The position numbers and the translations under genes are program-made. This document shows positions 45,519-57,042 of a stretch of 64,000 nt of DNA, one piece after another (the first letter of the stretch is position 1; the number at the start of each line of letters is the position of its first letter). Origin of the DNA: Metamycoplasma arthritidis (lineage in GTDB: Bacteria > Bacillota_I > Bacilli_A > Mycoplasmatales > Metamycoplasmataceae); NCBI RefSeq assembly GCF_900660715.1, contig NZ_LR215047.1:124001-188000 (forward strand), given 5' to 3'. The notes below the pieces were generated by a model. That model was not told where the DNA came from and made no database searches. It saw nothing but the letters and a program-made list of their open reading frames with translations.

Positions 45519-45598
45519 ACTTTTAGATTTTCCTATTTTTTTCCTATCTTTTTAAATTTTGAATGGCTAATTAGTTAAAGTAAAAGCATGGAGGAAAA

Positions 45599-46603
45599 AT
45601 GGCAAAAAACATAAAAGACGAAAACCAATTATTAGAAGCAACATTAAAAGAAATTGAAAAAAAATTCGGTAAAGAATCAATTATGATTCTTGGTCAAAAA
45701 CCTGAAATAACCCCTGAAGTTTTTAGTTCGGGCTCTATTTCAATTAATCGTGCTTTGGGAATTGGAGGTTGACCAAAAGGGAGAATTATTGAAGTTTATG
45801 GCCCAGAAAGCAGTGGCAAAACCACCATTGCCTTGCATGCAATTGCCGAAATTCAAAAACTAGGAGGCATCGCCGCTTTTATCGATGCCGAACATTCAAT
45901 TGATCCTAATTATGCTAAAAATGTCGGAGTGGACATTGATAATTTAATTCTATCGCAACCTGATTCTGGTGAGCAAGCACTAGAAATTGTCGACTCACTT
46001 GCTAAAACTGGAGCTATTGATTTAATAGTAGTTGACTCAGTGGCGGCTCTTGTACCTGAAGTAGAACTTCAAGGCGAAATGCGTGATCAAGTAGTAGGTG
46101 CCCAAGCAAGACTAATGTCAAAAGCATTAAGAAAAATTACAGGCTCACTTGCGAAAAATAAAACAACAATTATTTTTATTAATCAAATTAGAGAAAAAAT
46201 TGGTGTCATTTTCGGTAATCCCGAAACCACTTCGGGTGGTAGAGCACTTAAGTTTTATTCATCAATTCGTTTAGAGGTAAGAAAACAACAAAATTTAACT
46301 AGTAATGGTGACATTTTGGGCAATCAAGTAAAATGCAAAGTAGTAAAAAATAAACTAGCAGCCCCATATAAAAATGCCCAAATTGAAATCATTTTTTCAC
46401 AAGGAATTTCTCTTACATCAGAAATAATTAATTTTGCTGAAGAATTTGGCATTCTTACTAAAAAGGGATCTTGATATAGCTATGAAAATGAAAATATTGC
46501 GCAAGGAGTTGCCAATTTACAATTATTGCTAGAGACAAATCATGATTTATTTAAGAAAATAAAAACCCAAGTTGAAGATAAAATGAATAACATAGAGCAA
46601 TAA
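45599..46603 (+). CDS. recA: Recombinase RecA (334 aa)
   Basis: Strand exchange. GKESIMILG, Walker A GPESSGKT (residues 68-75), [32 protein letters not shown], loop L2 region and [30 protein letters not shown] codons near 45770 and 46473 are Trp. GGAGGAAA lies before ATG 45599. The C-terminus is short, ending [11 protein letters not shown]. Confidence 0.98.
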
Positions 46604-46612
46604 TTCATTAAA

Positions 46613-47437
46613 ATGCTTATAATTTCAAATATTGTGTATAAAGAAGATATAAACGTATTATTTTTAGGCGACATTTTTGGTGACTCTGGCATTACATTTG
46701 TCGAAAAGATGCTACCCCAATTAAAAAAAGATTACAACATTGATTTTGTAATTGCTCAAGCCGAGAATGTTTCGGGTCGCAAAGGTTTTGAACCGCGTGA
46801 ATACTTGCGACTTAAAGCAGCTGGTGTTGATGCTTTTACATTAGGAAACCATGTTTGATTCAAAAAAGGCATATATGACATTATTGGAAATAATGATTTA
46901 ATTAGACCGGCTAATGTAGAAAAGAAATATCCTGGTAGTGGTGTTCGTCTTTTTGAAGTTTGCGGTAAAAAAATTGCAGTTATGGCGTTCATGGGCATCA
47001 CTTTTAATCCGCTATTTGCCCCTTGAGAAGAAGAGCAAGCTAATAACTTTTTTGATGAGTTTGATAGAATTTATGCCGAGGTTAAAGCTGATTATTACAT
47101 TATTGATTTTCATGCTGAAACAACAGCAGAAAAAGCAATTTTTTCTCTATATGTTGATGGCAAGGCCTCAGCTTTTTTTGGAACTCACACTCATGTGCAA
47201 ACTAATGACGCTCGATTGCTACCAAAAGGTACTTACTTTTTAACTGATGCCGGAATGTGTGGTCCTCGTGACTGTGCAATTGGTGCTAATTTTCAAGAAG
47301 TATATGAAAAGATGCGTTTTGATGCTCATAAATCTTTTAAAGTATCAAAAAATCAATGTCAATTAAATGGCGTACTTTTCACACTTACTCAAAACTCTGC
47401 AAACAAGCAAATCAAATTAATTAATATTTGGGAATAA
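46613..47437 (+). CDS. ymdB: YmdB-family metallophosphoesterase (274 aa)
   Basis: Family with 2',3'-cyclic nucleotide phosphodiesterase activity in Bacillus. Core motifs: VLFLGDIFGDSG, AQAENVSGRKG, TLGNHVW (TGA Trp), DFHAETTAEK and FGTHTHVQTNDARLLPKGT, with metal ligands D, N, H and H in place. The apparent break at 46858 is TGA. The first about 10 residues before the core are uncertain; the start may be further in. Confidence 0.93.
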
Positions 47438-47439
47438 TT

Positions 47440-47886
47440 ATGGAATCAAATAAGCAAAAAGATCAAACACAAAAAAAATCGGTTTTTCTTTTAAAAAAAT
47501 ACAATGAAAGAGTGAAACTTATCACTTTTATCTATCAATCTGAACTTTTTGAAGAAAAAATTGATGTTAACTACCTTTTTGAACATTTCGATTTATCAAA
47601 AAGAGAACTTGATTCGTTGACTATTATTTCTGAAAAATACGATCTTTTTCAATCTATTGCTAAGAGATCCATATTAGAACAATGAACATGACAGCGGATT
47701 CAACCATTGGCAAGAGCAATTATTATTTATGGGATTTTTGAATTATTTTTTAATTCACCTAAAGTGGTTATCAATGAAATGGTTAATATTGCCAAGTCTT
47801 TTATTCCTGATGATAGTACTTATAAATTTGTCAATCGAACATTGGACATGATTGCAAAATCACCTCAATTTGCAAAAGAAGCATAG
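47440..47886 (+). CDS. nusB: Transcription antitermination factor NusB (148 aa)
   Basis: NusB fold. After a basic N-terminal extension of about 25 residues, VKLITFIYQSELF, then WTWQRIQPLARAIIIYGIFELFF and SPKVVINEMVNIAKSFIPDDSTYKFVNRTLDMI, the conserved C-terminus. Three Trp are TGA. Start ATG 47440 follows ymdB by 2 nt. Binds rRNA boxA with NusE in known systems. Confidence 0.92.
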
Positions 47887-47889
47887 TTA

Positions 47890-48618
47890 ATGAAGAAGAC
47901 ATTATTAGAAATAGTATCCAAAGAAACTAAACTATCCTTAAAAATTGCTGAGGCGTATATTCGCGAAGGTAGAGTCATCATTAACGGTGAAAAAGTTTTT
48001 TTACCAACTCTTAAATTTGATGAACATACCTCTAAAATCGAACTTATTAGAAAAAATGAATATGTCTCAAGGGCTGCTAACAAACTACTTGCAGCGATTA
48101 ACAATTTTGACTCGACAGTTTCTAATAAAGTTTGTTTAGATATTGGTTCTTCAACTGGAGGTTTTGTTCAAGTGCTTTTAGAGCATGGTGCGAAGAAAGT
48201 TTATGCCGTTGACTCTGGCACTAATCAACTTAACTATCAGCTAAGGATTAATCCTCAAGTGGTTGTTTATGAAAAAACCAACTTGAAACATTTGACATTA
48301 GAAATGTTCAATGAGCCCCTTGAATTTGTTAGTTGTGATGTATCTTTTATTAGTCTCAAACACGTTTTCAAAGTTTGCGAGCAACTACTGTCATCAAAAA
48401 CGCAAATTATGGCTTTAATTAAACCACAATTTGAAGCGAGCAGCAAATATGTTTTAGAAGGTGGCTTTGTTGAAGAAAAACATCACGAATATATTATTAA
48501 TAAAGTGATTAATTATGCTAAGGAACACAACTTTACATTAATTAAAATTCAAAAAAGCCCAATTTTAGGCGAAAAAGCCAAGAATATTGAATATCTTTCA
48601 CTTTTTGAAAAGGATTAA
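47890..48618 (+). CDS. tlyA: TlyA-family rRNA methyltransferase (242 aa)
   Basis: An N-terminal S4 domain (SLKIAEAYIREGRVIINGEKVFLP) and SAM-binding CLDIGSSTGGFVQVLLEHGAKKVYAVD define TlyA, which 2'-O-methylates rRNA cytidines. ALIKPQFE and the C-terminal SPILGEKAKNIEYL fit. It appears intact. Historic name hemolysin A. Confidence 0.95.
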   Translation: MKKTLLEIVSKETKLSLKIAEAYIREGRVIINGEKVFLPTLKFDEHTSKIELIRKNEYVSRAANKLLAAINNFDSTVSNKVCLDIGSSTGGFVQVLLEHGAKKVYAVDSGTNQLNYQLRINPQVVVYEKTNLKHLTLEMFNEPLEFVSCDVSFISLKHVFKVCEQLLSSKTQIMALIKPQFEASSKYVLEGGFVEEKHHEYIINKVINYAKEHNFTLIKIQKSPILGEKAKNIEYLSLFEKD

Positions 48619-48623
48619 AGAAA

Positions 48624-49790
48624 ATGAATTATAAAAAATTATTTCCTATGTTTAAATTCAATAAAGAAATTGTTTATCTTGATAATGCCGCTTTAACTTT
48701 TAAGCCATACGAAGTGATTGATGAAGGTAATGATTTTTATGCAAAATATTCAATTTCTACAAGGACAGCTGATTCTGTTTTAGGAATTGCCATTGCCAAA
48801 AAACTCCAAGAGGCCCGTCAAGTAGTCGCATCTTTAGTTGATTCCAAACCACACAATGTTACTTTTACTAGTGGAACTACTGAAAGCCTAAATATTATTA
48901 TTAGCATGCTTGCTAAAATTATTGACGATGGTGAAATTCTATTATCTTATTTAAATCACGATTCTAATTCCATTCCCTTTTTTGAAAACTTCAAAGGCAA
49001 GGAAAATATTAAATTTGTATTTGCAACTGACAACAAAGATCTTCTAAGCAAAATTAATAAAAATACGAAAATAATCGCTCTTTCACAAGCTACTAATAAC
49101 TTCACAATGGACTACAATCTTGATGAAATTTACCAAAAAGCTAAAGAAAATGGCGCAATCGTTGTCAATGACGCCGCTCAGGCAATTGCTCATGAAAAAG
49201 TCTCACTCAATAATTGTGATGTTATTGCTTTTTCAGCGAATAAAATCTATGGTCCTACAGGCTCTGGTGCTTTAGTTATAAAAGATGATCTTTTAAAAAT
49301 TCTAATGCCAACGAGATGAGGTGGCGGACAAGCGCAAACAATTAACGGCTGCGTATGGACCGCTAAAACTAATAATTTAATTCTTGAAGTTGGCACACCT
49401 AATTTTGCGGGAATTTTTCAGCTAAAAAAAGCTATTGAATTTCTAAACAAAATTGACTATGATGAAATTGATAGAATTGAAACTAAACTTGCTAATTATT
49501 TATATAAGAAGCTTCAAAGTGTTCCTAATATAAAAATTGAAAGTAAAAAGGGCGCAAAAATTGTCCTATTTAATATTGGGTCATATTCATCGCAAGATGT
49601 CGCTTCTTATTTAGGACATAAAAATGTTTATGTTCGTGCTGGCGGTTTTTGTGCACACATGGTTCAGCAACTTCCTGAATATAATAAAACTTATGTGAGA
49701 ATTTCATTATCATTTTATAATGATAAAAAAGATATTGATACCATCGTAGAACTATTAAAGAATGGAGGCAATTTCCTTGAATTCATATAG
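48624..49790 (+). CDS. sufS: Cysteine desulfurase, SufS/Csd family (388 aa)
   Basis: Supplies sulfur for Fe-S clusters or tRNA thiolation. YLDNAALTFKP, TSGTTESLNII, VNDAAQAIAH, and FSANKIYGPTGSGALV with the PLP Lys (ANK) are present; VYVRAGGFCAH carries the catalytic Cys. TGA at 49317 is Trp. Its 3' end overlaps sufU, the usual acceptor partner, by 14 nt. It likely also feeds sulfur to mnmA at 61197. Confidence 0.95.
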
Positions 49791-50220
49791 CCCTAAACAA
49801 CGCCAAGAATTAATTATGGAAGCCTATCTTAATCCTCGTTATCGTGTAGAAGATTTAAAGGATAGCAACATAATTAAAGAAAATTCCCTTGTTTGCGTTG
49901 ATGAAATTCAAATCGCTTTAACATGAGAGAACAGCATTTTAAAAGATGCTAAATATCTAGGCAAGGGATGTGCAATCTTTTTATCTTCAATCGAGATTAT
50001 GCTAGCGCAAATTAAAGATCGAACTCTTAATGAAATTGAAACAATTTTAGATCTTTACCTTGCTATGCTAAACGGTAAAAAACTTGTTGAAGAAGAACAA
50101 GAAAAGCTAGGCAAATTAATTATTTTTGAAAATGTTAAAGTACATTTGAATCGTCTTGAATGTGCCTCAATTATTTATAGAGTAATTAAAAAAGGTTTGG
50201 TAGATGCTAGAACAAAATAG
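49777..50220 (+). CDS. sufU: SufU/IscU-like sulfur acceptor (147 aa)
   Basis: The start is TTG 49777 with GGAGG 8 nt upstream, overlapping sufS. NSYSPKQRQELIMEAYLNPRYRV is the SufU N-terminus. Three Cys in the family positions: NSLVCVDEIQIA, LGKGCAIFLSSIEIM, and RLECASIIYRV. TGA (Trp) lies at ALTWENS. It overlaps dinB by 17 nt. Shorter homologous starts exist, but this one restores the conserved N-terminus. Confidence 0.92.
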
Positions 50221-51454
50221 GACAATTTTCCATATTGATATGGATGCTTTTTTTATTAATTGTGAAAGAGCAATTGATCCTAGACTTGATAATCAACCTG
50301 TAGCAATAGGTAAAGTTCATAAACGATCAATTGCCACATCAGTATCATATGAACTAAAAAAACTTGGCTTAAGACCAGGAGATCCTAGTCTTAAAGTTAA
50401 GCATTTATGTCCAAATGTAATTTTTGTCGAACCACACTATCAGCTATATTCATCATATTCAAAAAGAATTTTCGATTATTTAGAAACTCATTATACTCAT
50501 ACCATTGAAATTTATTCAATAGATGAATGTTATTTAGAAGTTACTACGATCCTAAATAATCGCAAAATCTCAGCACAAGCTTTAGCATTTGAGATCCAAA
50601 AAAATATTTTAGATAAGTTTCAACTGCCTTGTTCGATTGGTATTTCATTTACTAAATTCTTAGCTAAAATGTCAACTAATAAAGCAAAACCTTTTGGCAT
50701 TTTAGAAACAAAAAAACAAGATATTGAAAAGCATTTCTATGACTTAGATATTCAAGAAATTTTTGGCGTTGGCAAAGCTTCAACTGCAAAGTTAAAAGAA
50801 TATGGTATCAACACTTATCGCGACTTAGTTAACGAAAAGAACACGCAATTTCTAAGAAGTGTTTTTGGCAAGAGATTTTATTCGCTTATTTTGGAACTAA
50901 AAGGCGACAATTTACATGATCATGTACAAAATGAAGAAGCCAAGGGCATTAGTAACTCAATGTCTTTTATTGAAAACAATATCGCCGATTTTAACGAAAT
51001 TTCAAATTGTTTATATGAGTTAGCTGAAAACGTTAGCGAACGTGCCAAAATTACTAATGTTGAAGGTTCGACTATTACAGTTATGATTAGATGGGCAAAC
51101 AAAAACTGATCTTCGAAACAAAAAAGGATTCATTTTTATACCAATGAAGTTAATGATATTTACAATTTTGGTAAAGATTTATTAGAATCATTATGAGATC
51201 AAAGCGCTATAAGAGGAATCGGTATTGCTATTTCTAATTTAAGGTCAATTTTTAACAGAGACAATGCTTTTGATCTGTTTTGTGATTTTAAAGGAAACAA
51301 AATTAACAATATAATTAATTCAATAAATCAAGAGTTTCAAAAGGGCATTCTAAAAACTGGAACGCAACTACAAAAAGAAAAGCAAAATACAATTCGTAAA
51401 TACAAAATGGTCAAAGAAGAGAATCTTCGTAAGGCCAATAAAGATAAAGAATAA
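50204..51454 (+). CDS. dinB: DNA polymerase IV, Y family (416 aa)
   Basis: Translesion polymerase. FHIDMDAFFINCERA (catalytic DxD motif), SVSYELKKLGL, YSIDECYLEVT (second acidic pair), CSIGISFTKFLAKMSTNKAKPFG, and a helix-hairpin-helix (IFGVGKASTAKLKEYGI). TGA at 51107 is Trp. The C-terminal tail is basic and may carry a clamp-binding segment. Coupled to sufU by a 17-nt overlap. Confidence 0.94.
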
Positions 51455-51471
51455 ATTGAAAAGGAGTGAGG

Positions 51472-52548
51472 ATGAAAATTGGAATATTTGGTGGTAGTTT
51501 CAATCCTATTCATAAGGGCCATATTTTAGTTGCTAAAGAGGCAATAGAACTTCTTAATTTAGATTGCCTTTATTTTGTGCCCGCTTATCAAAATCCTTTT
51601 AGAAAAAAAGATGAATATGTCAGTGGCGAACATCGCATTAACATGATAAAAATGGTCTTAGAAAATAAAATGCAAGTTTGCGATTTTGAAATCAAACGTC
51701 AATACAAATCTTATACAATTGATACAATAAATTACTTTCTTTCTAAGTTTAAGGATGCTGAGCTTTATTTAATAGTTGGATCGGATAATGTAAATAAATT
51801 AAATAAATGAAAAGATATTGACGACATTGCTAAAAAGGCTAAAATAGTAATTTTCAATCGTGGTAATAAATATTCGAAAATAAACATTAAAAAATATCAT
51901 TGTTTGGAGTTAAAAAATCACCTCTATCCTTTTAGTTCAACTGCCTATAAACAAGGCAATTTGAATCAAGTTGAGGCAATAGTGCAAGAGTACATTGGCA
52001 AACATTGACTTTATATTGCTGACATTGCTAAAAATACTATGGATATTGAACGCTTTAAGCATCTTAGGTTTACTGCTGAGTTTGCTGTTAAATTAGCCAA
52101 AGCTACTAATTATGATGTTAAAGAAGCTTATCGTGCTGGATTTATGCATGACATTACCAAACGTTGAGAGCAACAACAAGCTTATGATTTTTTAGCTAAA
52201 TATGGACTAAATTCAAATAACTTGCCGCAATATATGTTGCACCAAACAACAGGGTACTATTTTTTGCGTGATGTTTATAAATATCCAAATGAAGAAGTGC
52301 TGCATGCTATTAAAGTGCATACTTCCTTAGAGTTAGAATTAAATTTACTTGATAAGATCATTTTTGTTGCCGATAAGATTTGTGAAGGTAGACAATGAAA
52401 TGGCATCCAAAAACTAAGGCAACTATGTTTGAATAGTTTTGATGAAGGCTTTAGAGAAGTCGTTAAAGTCAATTTAGAATTTATTAAACAAAAAAATAAT
52501 TCTTTAACAAAAGACCAAATAAAAATTTATGACAAATGAACGAAGTAA
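51472..52548 (+). CDS. nadD: NadD-YqeK fusion: nicotinate-nucleotide adenylyltransferase plus HD-domain phosphohydrolase (358 aa)
   Basis: The N-terminal half (about residues 1-180) is NadD: MKIGIFGGSFNPIHKGH gives the GxFxPxHxGH motif, and YTIDTINYF, VGSDNV and PFSSTAYKQG follow. The second half is an HD domain like YqeK: HLRFTAEFAVKLAKA, AGFMHDITKRW (H-D pair) and VHTSLELELNLLDKIIFVADKI. AAGGAG precedes ATG 51472; GTG 51466 is less likely. TGA Trp codons recur. This fusion is known in mycoplasmas. Product: NAD synthesis; the HD domain hydrolyses diadenosine tetraphosphate in characterised YqeK. Confidence 0.93.
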
Positions 52549-52876
52549 ATATAACTTCTTCATTTTTATTATCACTTTTTTATTAAATTAAAGGAATTCA
52601 TTTGCTATTAACAATAATAAAATCTAATTTTGATAGAAAAAAATGGGTTGATTAAATATTTCAAATAAGTGAATTTGTTTATTTTAATAATTATTTTTAA
52701 TGTGCACAAATTTAAAATATAACATAAAAATTAAGTGTAATTTAAGATTTTTTTTGTTTTTCTTTCTTTTTGTTTTCAACATTTTTTATGACAGAAAATT
52801 CTTATTTTCTTTTTTTCAAAAGGCAAAATTAATTAGTAAAATGAAAATCTCACCTTGAGAGAGATGGAGATTTAAC
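52549..52876. other. AT-rich intergenic region before a coiled-coil surface gene
   Basis: Interrupted T-runs (TTTTTTTTG, CTTTCTTTTTG) and a TAAAAT at 52838 (GTAAAATG) are visible. It lacks the uninterrupted T13-14 tract seen at the other surface genes. GAGAGATGGAG lies before ATG 52877. No gene is visible. Confidence 0.45.
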
Positions 52877-53629
52877 ATGAAAACAAAGAATAAAAAAATG
52901 ACATTATCTTTTGGGATCTTTTTAGGACTAAGTGCTCTTGCGACACTACCTATGACTATGATCTCATTTAAAAGCAATCAAAAGAAAAGAACATCTTCTA
53001 TTGTTCTGCCAAATAAATTTGATATACAAATGAGTTTACTAAATGCCAAAATTGAAAATTTTAGCAGGATGAACGACGATCACAAATTTGATTTGTTGCT
53101 TAGTGAACTAAATGAAAAAAAGACTAAATTTACAAATCAATACGAAGCAAATCGCAACGACAGCGAATTTGTTGAAAAATTATCTAATGAAGTAAGTGAC
53201 TATTTAACTAAAGAAGTTAATCATTGAGAAGCATATATTCATAGACTTGATATATTAATCCGAGAAGTTGAAAAACTTGATCTTAGTAATGTATTGCCTT
53301 GAGCAAAAGATGAACTTCATGAACAACTTAAAAAAGCAAAAGAAGTTACTGGTAAGAAACCTAAATTAGTTATTCAAGAAGCTGTCAATGATTTAGATGA
53401 TGCTATGAATTATGCTAAATCATCGTTAGAACGTTCAAAAGCAATGATGTTATTGGAACTAAAAATTCTTCTTGCTGAAGCGTCGATTCAGTTTTTAAAA
53501 ACAGCTGAAGCAATTGATAAATTAAACAATGCGATATCAGAAGCAAAATCAATTAAGACTGATAATACTAAAGAAATCTTAGAAATTCTTAAAGCGGCTA
53601 AATTATTACAAGTCGCTTCAAAGGCTTAG
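52877..53629 (+). CDS. Membrane-anchored coiled-coil protein (250 aa), paralogue of the 989-residue protein N-terminus
   Basis: Not assigned a function. N-terminal MKTKNKKMTLSFGIFLGLSA plus further hydrophobic residues form a signal anchor; no lipobox Cys. Residues about 64-117, FDLLLSELNEKKTKF to NEVSDYLTKEVNHW, align with FDQLLSDIDTKKQVF to NEVEPW in the protein at 689-3658. The rest is charged helix (Lys/Glu/Ala/Leu). Stop TAG 53629; internal TGA are Trp. It looks like a compact member of the same surface family. Confidence 0.75.
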
Positions 53630-53664
53630 CAAAACAAACAAAATAATATATTACAATCTTGGTG

Positions 53665-53698
53665 AAGCAATCATTTTTTAATGGTTGCTTTGCTTTTT
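53665..53698 (+). terminator. Rho-independent terminator
   Basis: AAGCAATCATT (53665-53675) pairs with AATGGTTGCTT (53680-53690) with one G-T pair, then TGCTTTTT. Ends the 250-residue surface gene. Confidence 0.75.
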
Positions 53699-53736
53699 AA
53701 ATTAACAATTAAAGTCACCGATAAATCCTTCATTTT

Positions 53737-53775
53737 AAAAAAACTGATTCCAAGCTCCTGGCTTTAGAATCAGCT
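53737..53775 (-). terminator. Terminator of the 624-residue surface gene
   Basis: On the minus strand CTGATTC (53773-53767) pairs with GAATCAG (53750-53744), with extra AAGC/GCTT pairing inside, followed by a T run (A738-A743 on plus). Confidence 0.7.
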
Positions 53776-53802
53776 TTCATAATTCGATTAATAAAAACTT
53801 GG

Positions 53803-55677
53803 TTATCTAATTTTTTTAACAATTTCTAATTTTTCTAAGGTGCTATTGATTTTATCTTGATAACTTTTATCCAATTCGCCACTTTGAACTTTAGCTTCAA
53901 CTATGCTTTTAAAGTTTTGAATTTCTTTTTTAAGATCGTTAAGAGTTGCTTGAAAAGGATAGTTAAATCATGTTTCTAAACTAAGCTTTTTAATATTTTC
54001 CAGTTTGTTTTCATAAAATGTAACTTTCTTTTTTATGCTATCAAGCTCGTTGTAAGTATTCAATGCTTTTGCTCGAATGTCTTCTACTTCCGGTGGTGTC
54101 TTAGATTTTTGACTAAAGATTTCACAATATGCTAGAAAAGGGATTGCTAATAATTTACCTTCAATTAGGGGTTTTAAATCCCTAATTCTCAAATTGCCGA
54201 CTTTTGTTCTAAATTGTCATGCAAGCAAGTTTGATAATTTAGAGTAGTGAGGACCAATTTCATTTATGTCCAATTTTTTAGTAGAGTCTTTAAAAGAAAG
54301 GAGTTTTGCATAAGTTTCGTTGTAGCTTTTCTCTCATTCTTTAATCTCTTCATAGTAGCCACGCAACTCTTTAGTGCTGTCAATTTGATCTTGAGTTGTT
54401 TTTAAAGCGCCTTCAAGATCGTTTGTAAAGTCATCATTTAGTGGTAAATTGGCTTCTTGTTTTCTTGTCTTTATTTCAGTAACTTGCGTTTTTGCACTAT
54501 TAACAAGTTCGTTTAGTTTATTTAAGTTTTCTAAAGCAAGTTCCATAGTGTTTGAGTTTGAAAAGCTATTAAAAGCGTTTTCTACTGAGTTTTTGTGATC
54601 CTTTAACTTGTTTTCTAAATCAACTACCTCTTTATTTATTGCTTTAATTTTTTCTATTTTGCTTTGAAGATCATTAATTAAACCTTCTACATCTTTAATT
54701 TCTTTATTTATTTCGTCTTGACTATTTTCAATTGTTAATTTCGAAGTTCTGAATTTAATTGGTAATAGTTTATTTTTGCTCCCGTCAAGCACTTTTTGTC
54801 AGTTTTTAATTTCTTGATCTTCAACTTTTTTATTTAAGCTGTTATCTATTCTAGTTTTTATTGTATGCAAAGAGCTCTTCAAATCATCAATCTCTTTTAG
54901 CATATCTTCAAAGACGGCCTCTTTTTCTTTGCGTGCAATCTTTTCTTTTAACTTTTCTAATGTGCTAGCGATTTTTTCATTTAGTTCTTTTGCTTTAGTT
55001 ATATGAGGTGATTTATTTTTATTAATTAAGATCATAACTTCGGTAACGGAAGTTCCTAAGTTTTCTATTTGACTAATTAATTCTTTTAATTTATCCAAAT
55101 CATCTAAAGTATCTATGCTACTATTAATTTGGTTTAGTTGATTTTCAATTTCAAGGATTGCTTCGCCAATTTTAGATTCTAAAACTTCAATCTTGTCAAT
55201 TAATTTTTGTTTAACTTCTAGTACTTGGTCAGTTGAGGTTTGAATTAGTTGCAATTTATTTAAATATATAGCTTCTTGATTTGCTAGTTTGATTTCATCT
55301 TTTGTTTGTATCACTATTTCTATTTGAATGTCAATCTCATTAATTGTTTTAGACAAATCAATGGCACTAGTTTGTTCATCAGAAATTTGTTGTTCGCCTC
55401 TAGCGATTAAGTCTTTTAAATTCTCAATAATAATTTTAATTTTTTCATCGAACAAATTTAAATTTTCATTAACAGGAATTTTTTCATCAATCGAGTTTAT
55501 TTGTCTACTATCAGTAATTTCATCTTCAATTAGCAGCGGTCCGTTAGTAACCTTATTTTTATCAAAAGAATTCTTTTTAATATGAAATGACGCTCATGTA
55601 AAAATTCCGGCAACTAAAAATGCACTTAGAATATAAATTATTACAGTCGCAATGGTTTTTCTTTTTCACTTACTCAT
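53803..55677 (-). CDS. Membrane-anchored coiled-coil surface protein (624 aa)
   Basis: N-terminus MSKWKRKTIATVIIYILSAF, then LVAGIFTWASF, is a basic start plus signal anchor, followed by charged residues; no lipobox Cys. The rest is coiled coil (for example the INEIDIQIEIVIQTKDE and LKEKIARKEKEAVFEDML segments). AAGGAG lies 8 nt before ATG 55677; the frame runs through TGA codons to TAA 53803. No T13-14 tract precedes it. Converges on the 52877 gene with terminators between them. Function unknown. Confidence 0.78.
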
Positions 55678-56046
55678 GATTACTATCTCCTTTCTATGTA
55701 AAATTAAAAAACAATAAATTCTAAAAACATTTTTAATTTTTTTTAATAAAAAATGCAAATTATTCTTGATATAAGGTCATTTTTACTTAAAAGTGGTTCA
55801 TTAATAAAACAATTATTTGGAAGTTTTGCTTAATATTAAAAACTTAAGTACAAATCAAAAAAACTACTTGTTTTTAAGTTTTTACATCTAATTTTGTTGC
55901 TTTATAGCCAAGTTAAATAATTTCTATTGAAACATTTTTATTGGCTAAAAACACTATTTTTAAAGTTATTTAGGCTTTGGGCTTATTAATTTTTCATTAA
56001 CTACAAAAATAATGCTTAGACAATAAAATAATTAATTAAAAATATT
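55678..56046. other. AT-rich intergenic region between the surface gene and infC
   Basis: No gene or recognisable repeat is visible. It should hold the divergent promoters of the 624-residue surface gene and, at its end, the infC operon. Confidence 0.45.
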
Positions 56047-56206
56047 TTGGTATAATGTGTTCGCTTAAGAATAGCAAAAAGAAGATTCATTTCTCACCTT
56101 AGTGATTTCTTGCTGGGTTGCTACAAACATTTTTAAATATATTTTGTAGTTTTTGGGAAGTGGATTATTAACCCACTTTTTATTTTAAATTTTAAGGAGA
56201 GCAGTT
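56047..56206 (+). promoter_or_regulatory. infC operon promoter and structured leader
   Basis: An extended -10 (TG G TATAAT, 56048-56056) starts a leader of about 145 nt. Two hairpins are visible: CTACAAA (56121-56127) with TTTGTAG (56143-56149), and AAGTGG (56158-56163) with CCACTT (56173-56178) followed by TTTTTATTTT, which looks like an attenuator terminator. AAGGAGA at 56194-56200 is the ribosome-binding site. Bacillus infC-rpmI-rplT leaders are regulated by L20 through premature termination; similar control is inferred. Confidence 0.6.
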
Positions 56207-56824
56207 ATTACAGCTAACAGTACTGAAGGCAAATTCGCCGAAAACAACTCAAAACGTCCGAAATCAGAACACATTGTTAATGGCAAAATTCCCTACAAAA
56301 AAGTTTTTGTGCTTGGACCAGATGGTGAAAAAATTGGAGTTCTAACCAAAGAAGAAGCCTTAGAAAAAGCTTACGAATATAACATGGATTTAGTTTTAAT
56401 TGCTATTGAAAATAACAAGCCAATTACTAGAATTATTGACTATGGTAAATTCAAATACGACAAAAAGAAAAAACAAAAATCCTTGAAAGAAAATCAATCG
56501 GTAACCATCAATCGAGAAATTCGTCTAACACCGATGATTGGTGATCACGATCTTGCAACCAAGGCTAAAAAAGCTAAAGAGTTTTTACTTGAAGGGAATC
56601 GTGTTAAAGTTTCGGTTAAATTTAGAGGAAGAGAACGCACTAGACAAGATCTAGGTGATGATATTCTTGCGAAGTTTTTTGCCTTATTAGAAGATGTTGC
56701 CAAGATTTCAAAAGAAGCAACTTTATCAGGTGGTCGTTTTCTAGATATGTATTTAGAAAAAGACAAACGTAAAGTTGAGGCCTTACAAAAAAATAACGAA
56801 CCCTCTGAAAACAAAGGAGAATAA
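56207..56824 (+). CDS. infC: Translation initiation factor IF-3 (205 aa) with an AUU start codon
   Basis: The conserved IF3 frame ([21 protein letters not shown], then the [19 protein letters not shown]-domain) extends well upstream of the first ATG (56309). The proper start is ATT 56207, 6 nt after AAGGAGA, giving a normal-length protein. AUU is the start used by infC in other bacteria, where IF3 itself discriminates against it to autoregulate. Ends at TAA 56824, 2 nt before rpmI. Confidence 0.95.
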   Translation: MTANSTEGKFAENNSKRPKSEHIVNGKIPYKKVFVLGPDGEKIGVLTKEEALEKAYEYNMDLVLIAIENNKPITRIIDYGKFKYDKKKKQKSLKENQSVTINREIRLTPMIGDHDLATKAKKAKEFLLEGNRVKVSVKFRGRERTRQDLGDDILAKFFALLEDVAKISKEATLSGGRFLDMYLEKDKRKVEALQKNNEPSENKGE

Positions 56825-56826
56825 AA

Positions 56827-57015
56827 ATGCCAAAAATGAAAACTAAAAGCGGTCTTAAAAAACGAATTAAGATCACCGCTACTGGCAAAGTAAAACGGGG
56901 CAATGCATACCGTTCACACTTGGCTCAAAATAAAACAACTAAACAAAAACGTCAATCTCGTAAATCTTCACAACTATCACATTCAGATTTTAAAAGATAT
57001 AAGGAATTAATCTAG
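56827..57015 (+). CDS. rpmI: 50S ribosomal protein L35 (62 aa)
   Basis: [24 protein letters not shown] followed by the short [12 protein letters not shown] end is a complete L35. It starts 2 nt after infC with GGAG upstream. Confidence 0.97.
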   Translation: MPKMKTKSGLKKRIKITATGKVKRGNAYRSHLAQNKTTKQKRQSRKSSQLSHSDFKRYKELI

Positions 57016-57042
57016 TTTTCTAGATTATAGAAAGGTTAAATT

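Noticed and set aside
47945..48139. Open frame inside tlyA in another frame
   Set aside because: Overlaps a fully conserved gene and has no supporting features.
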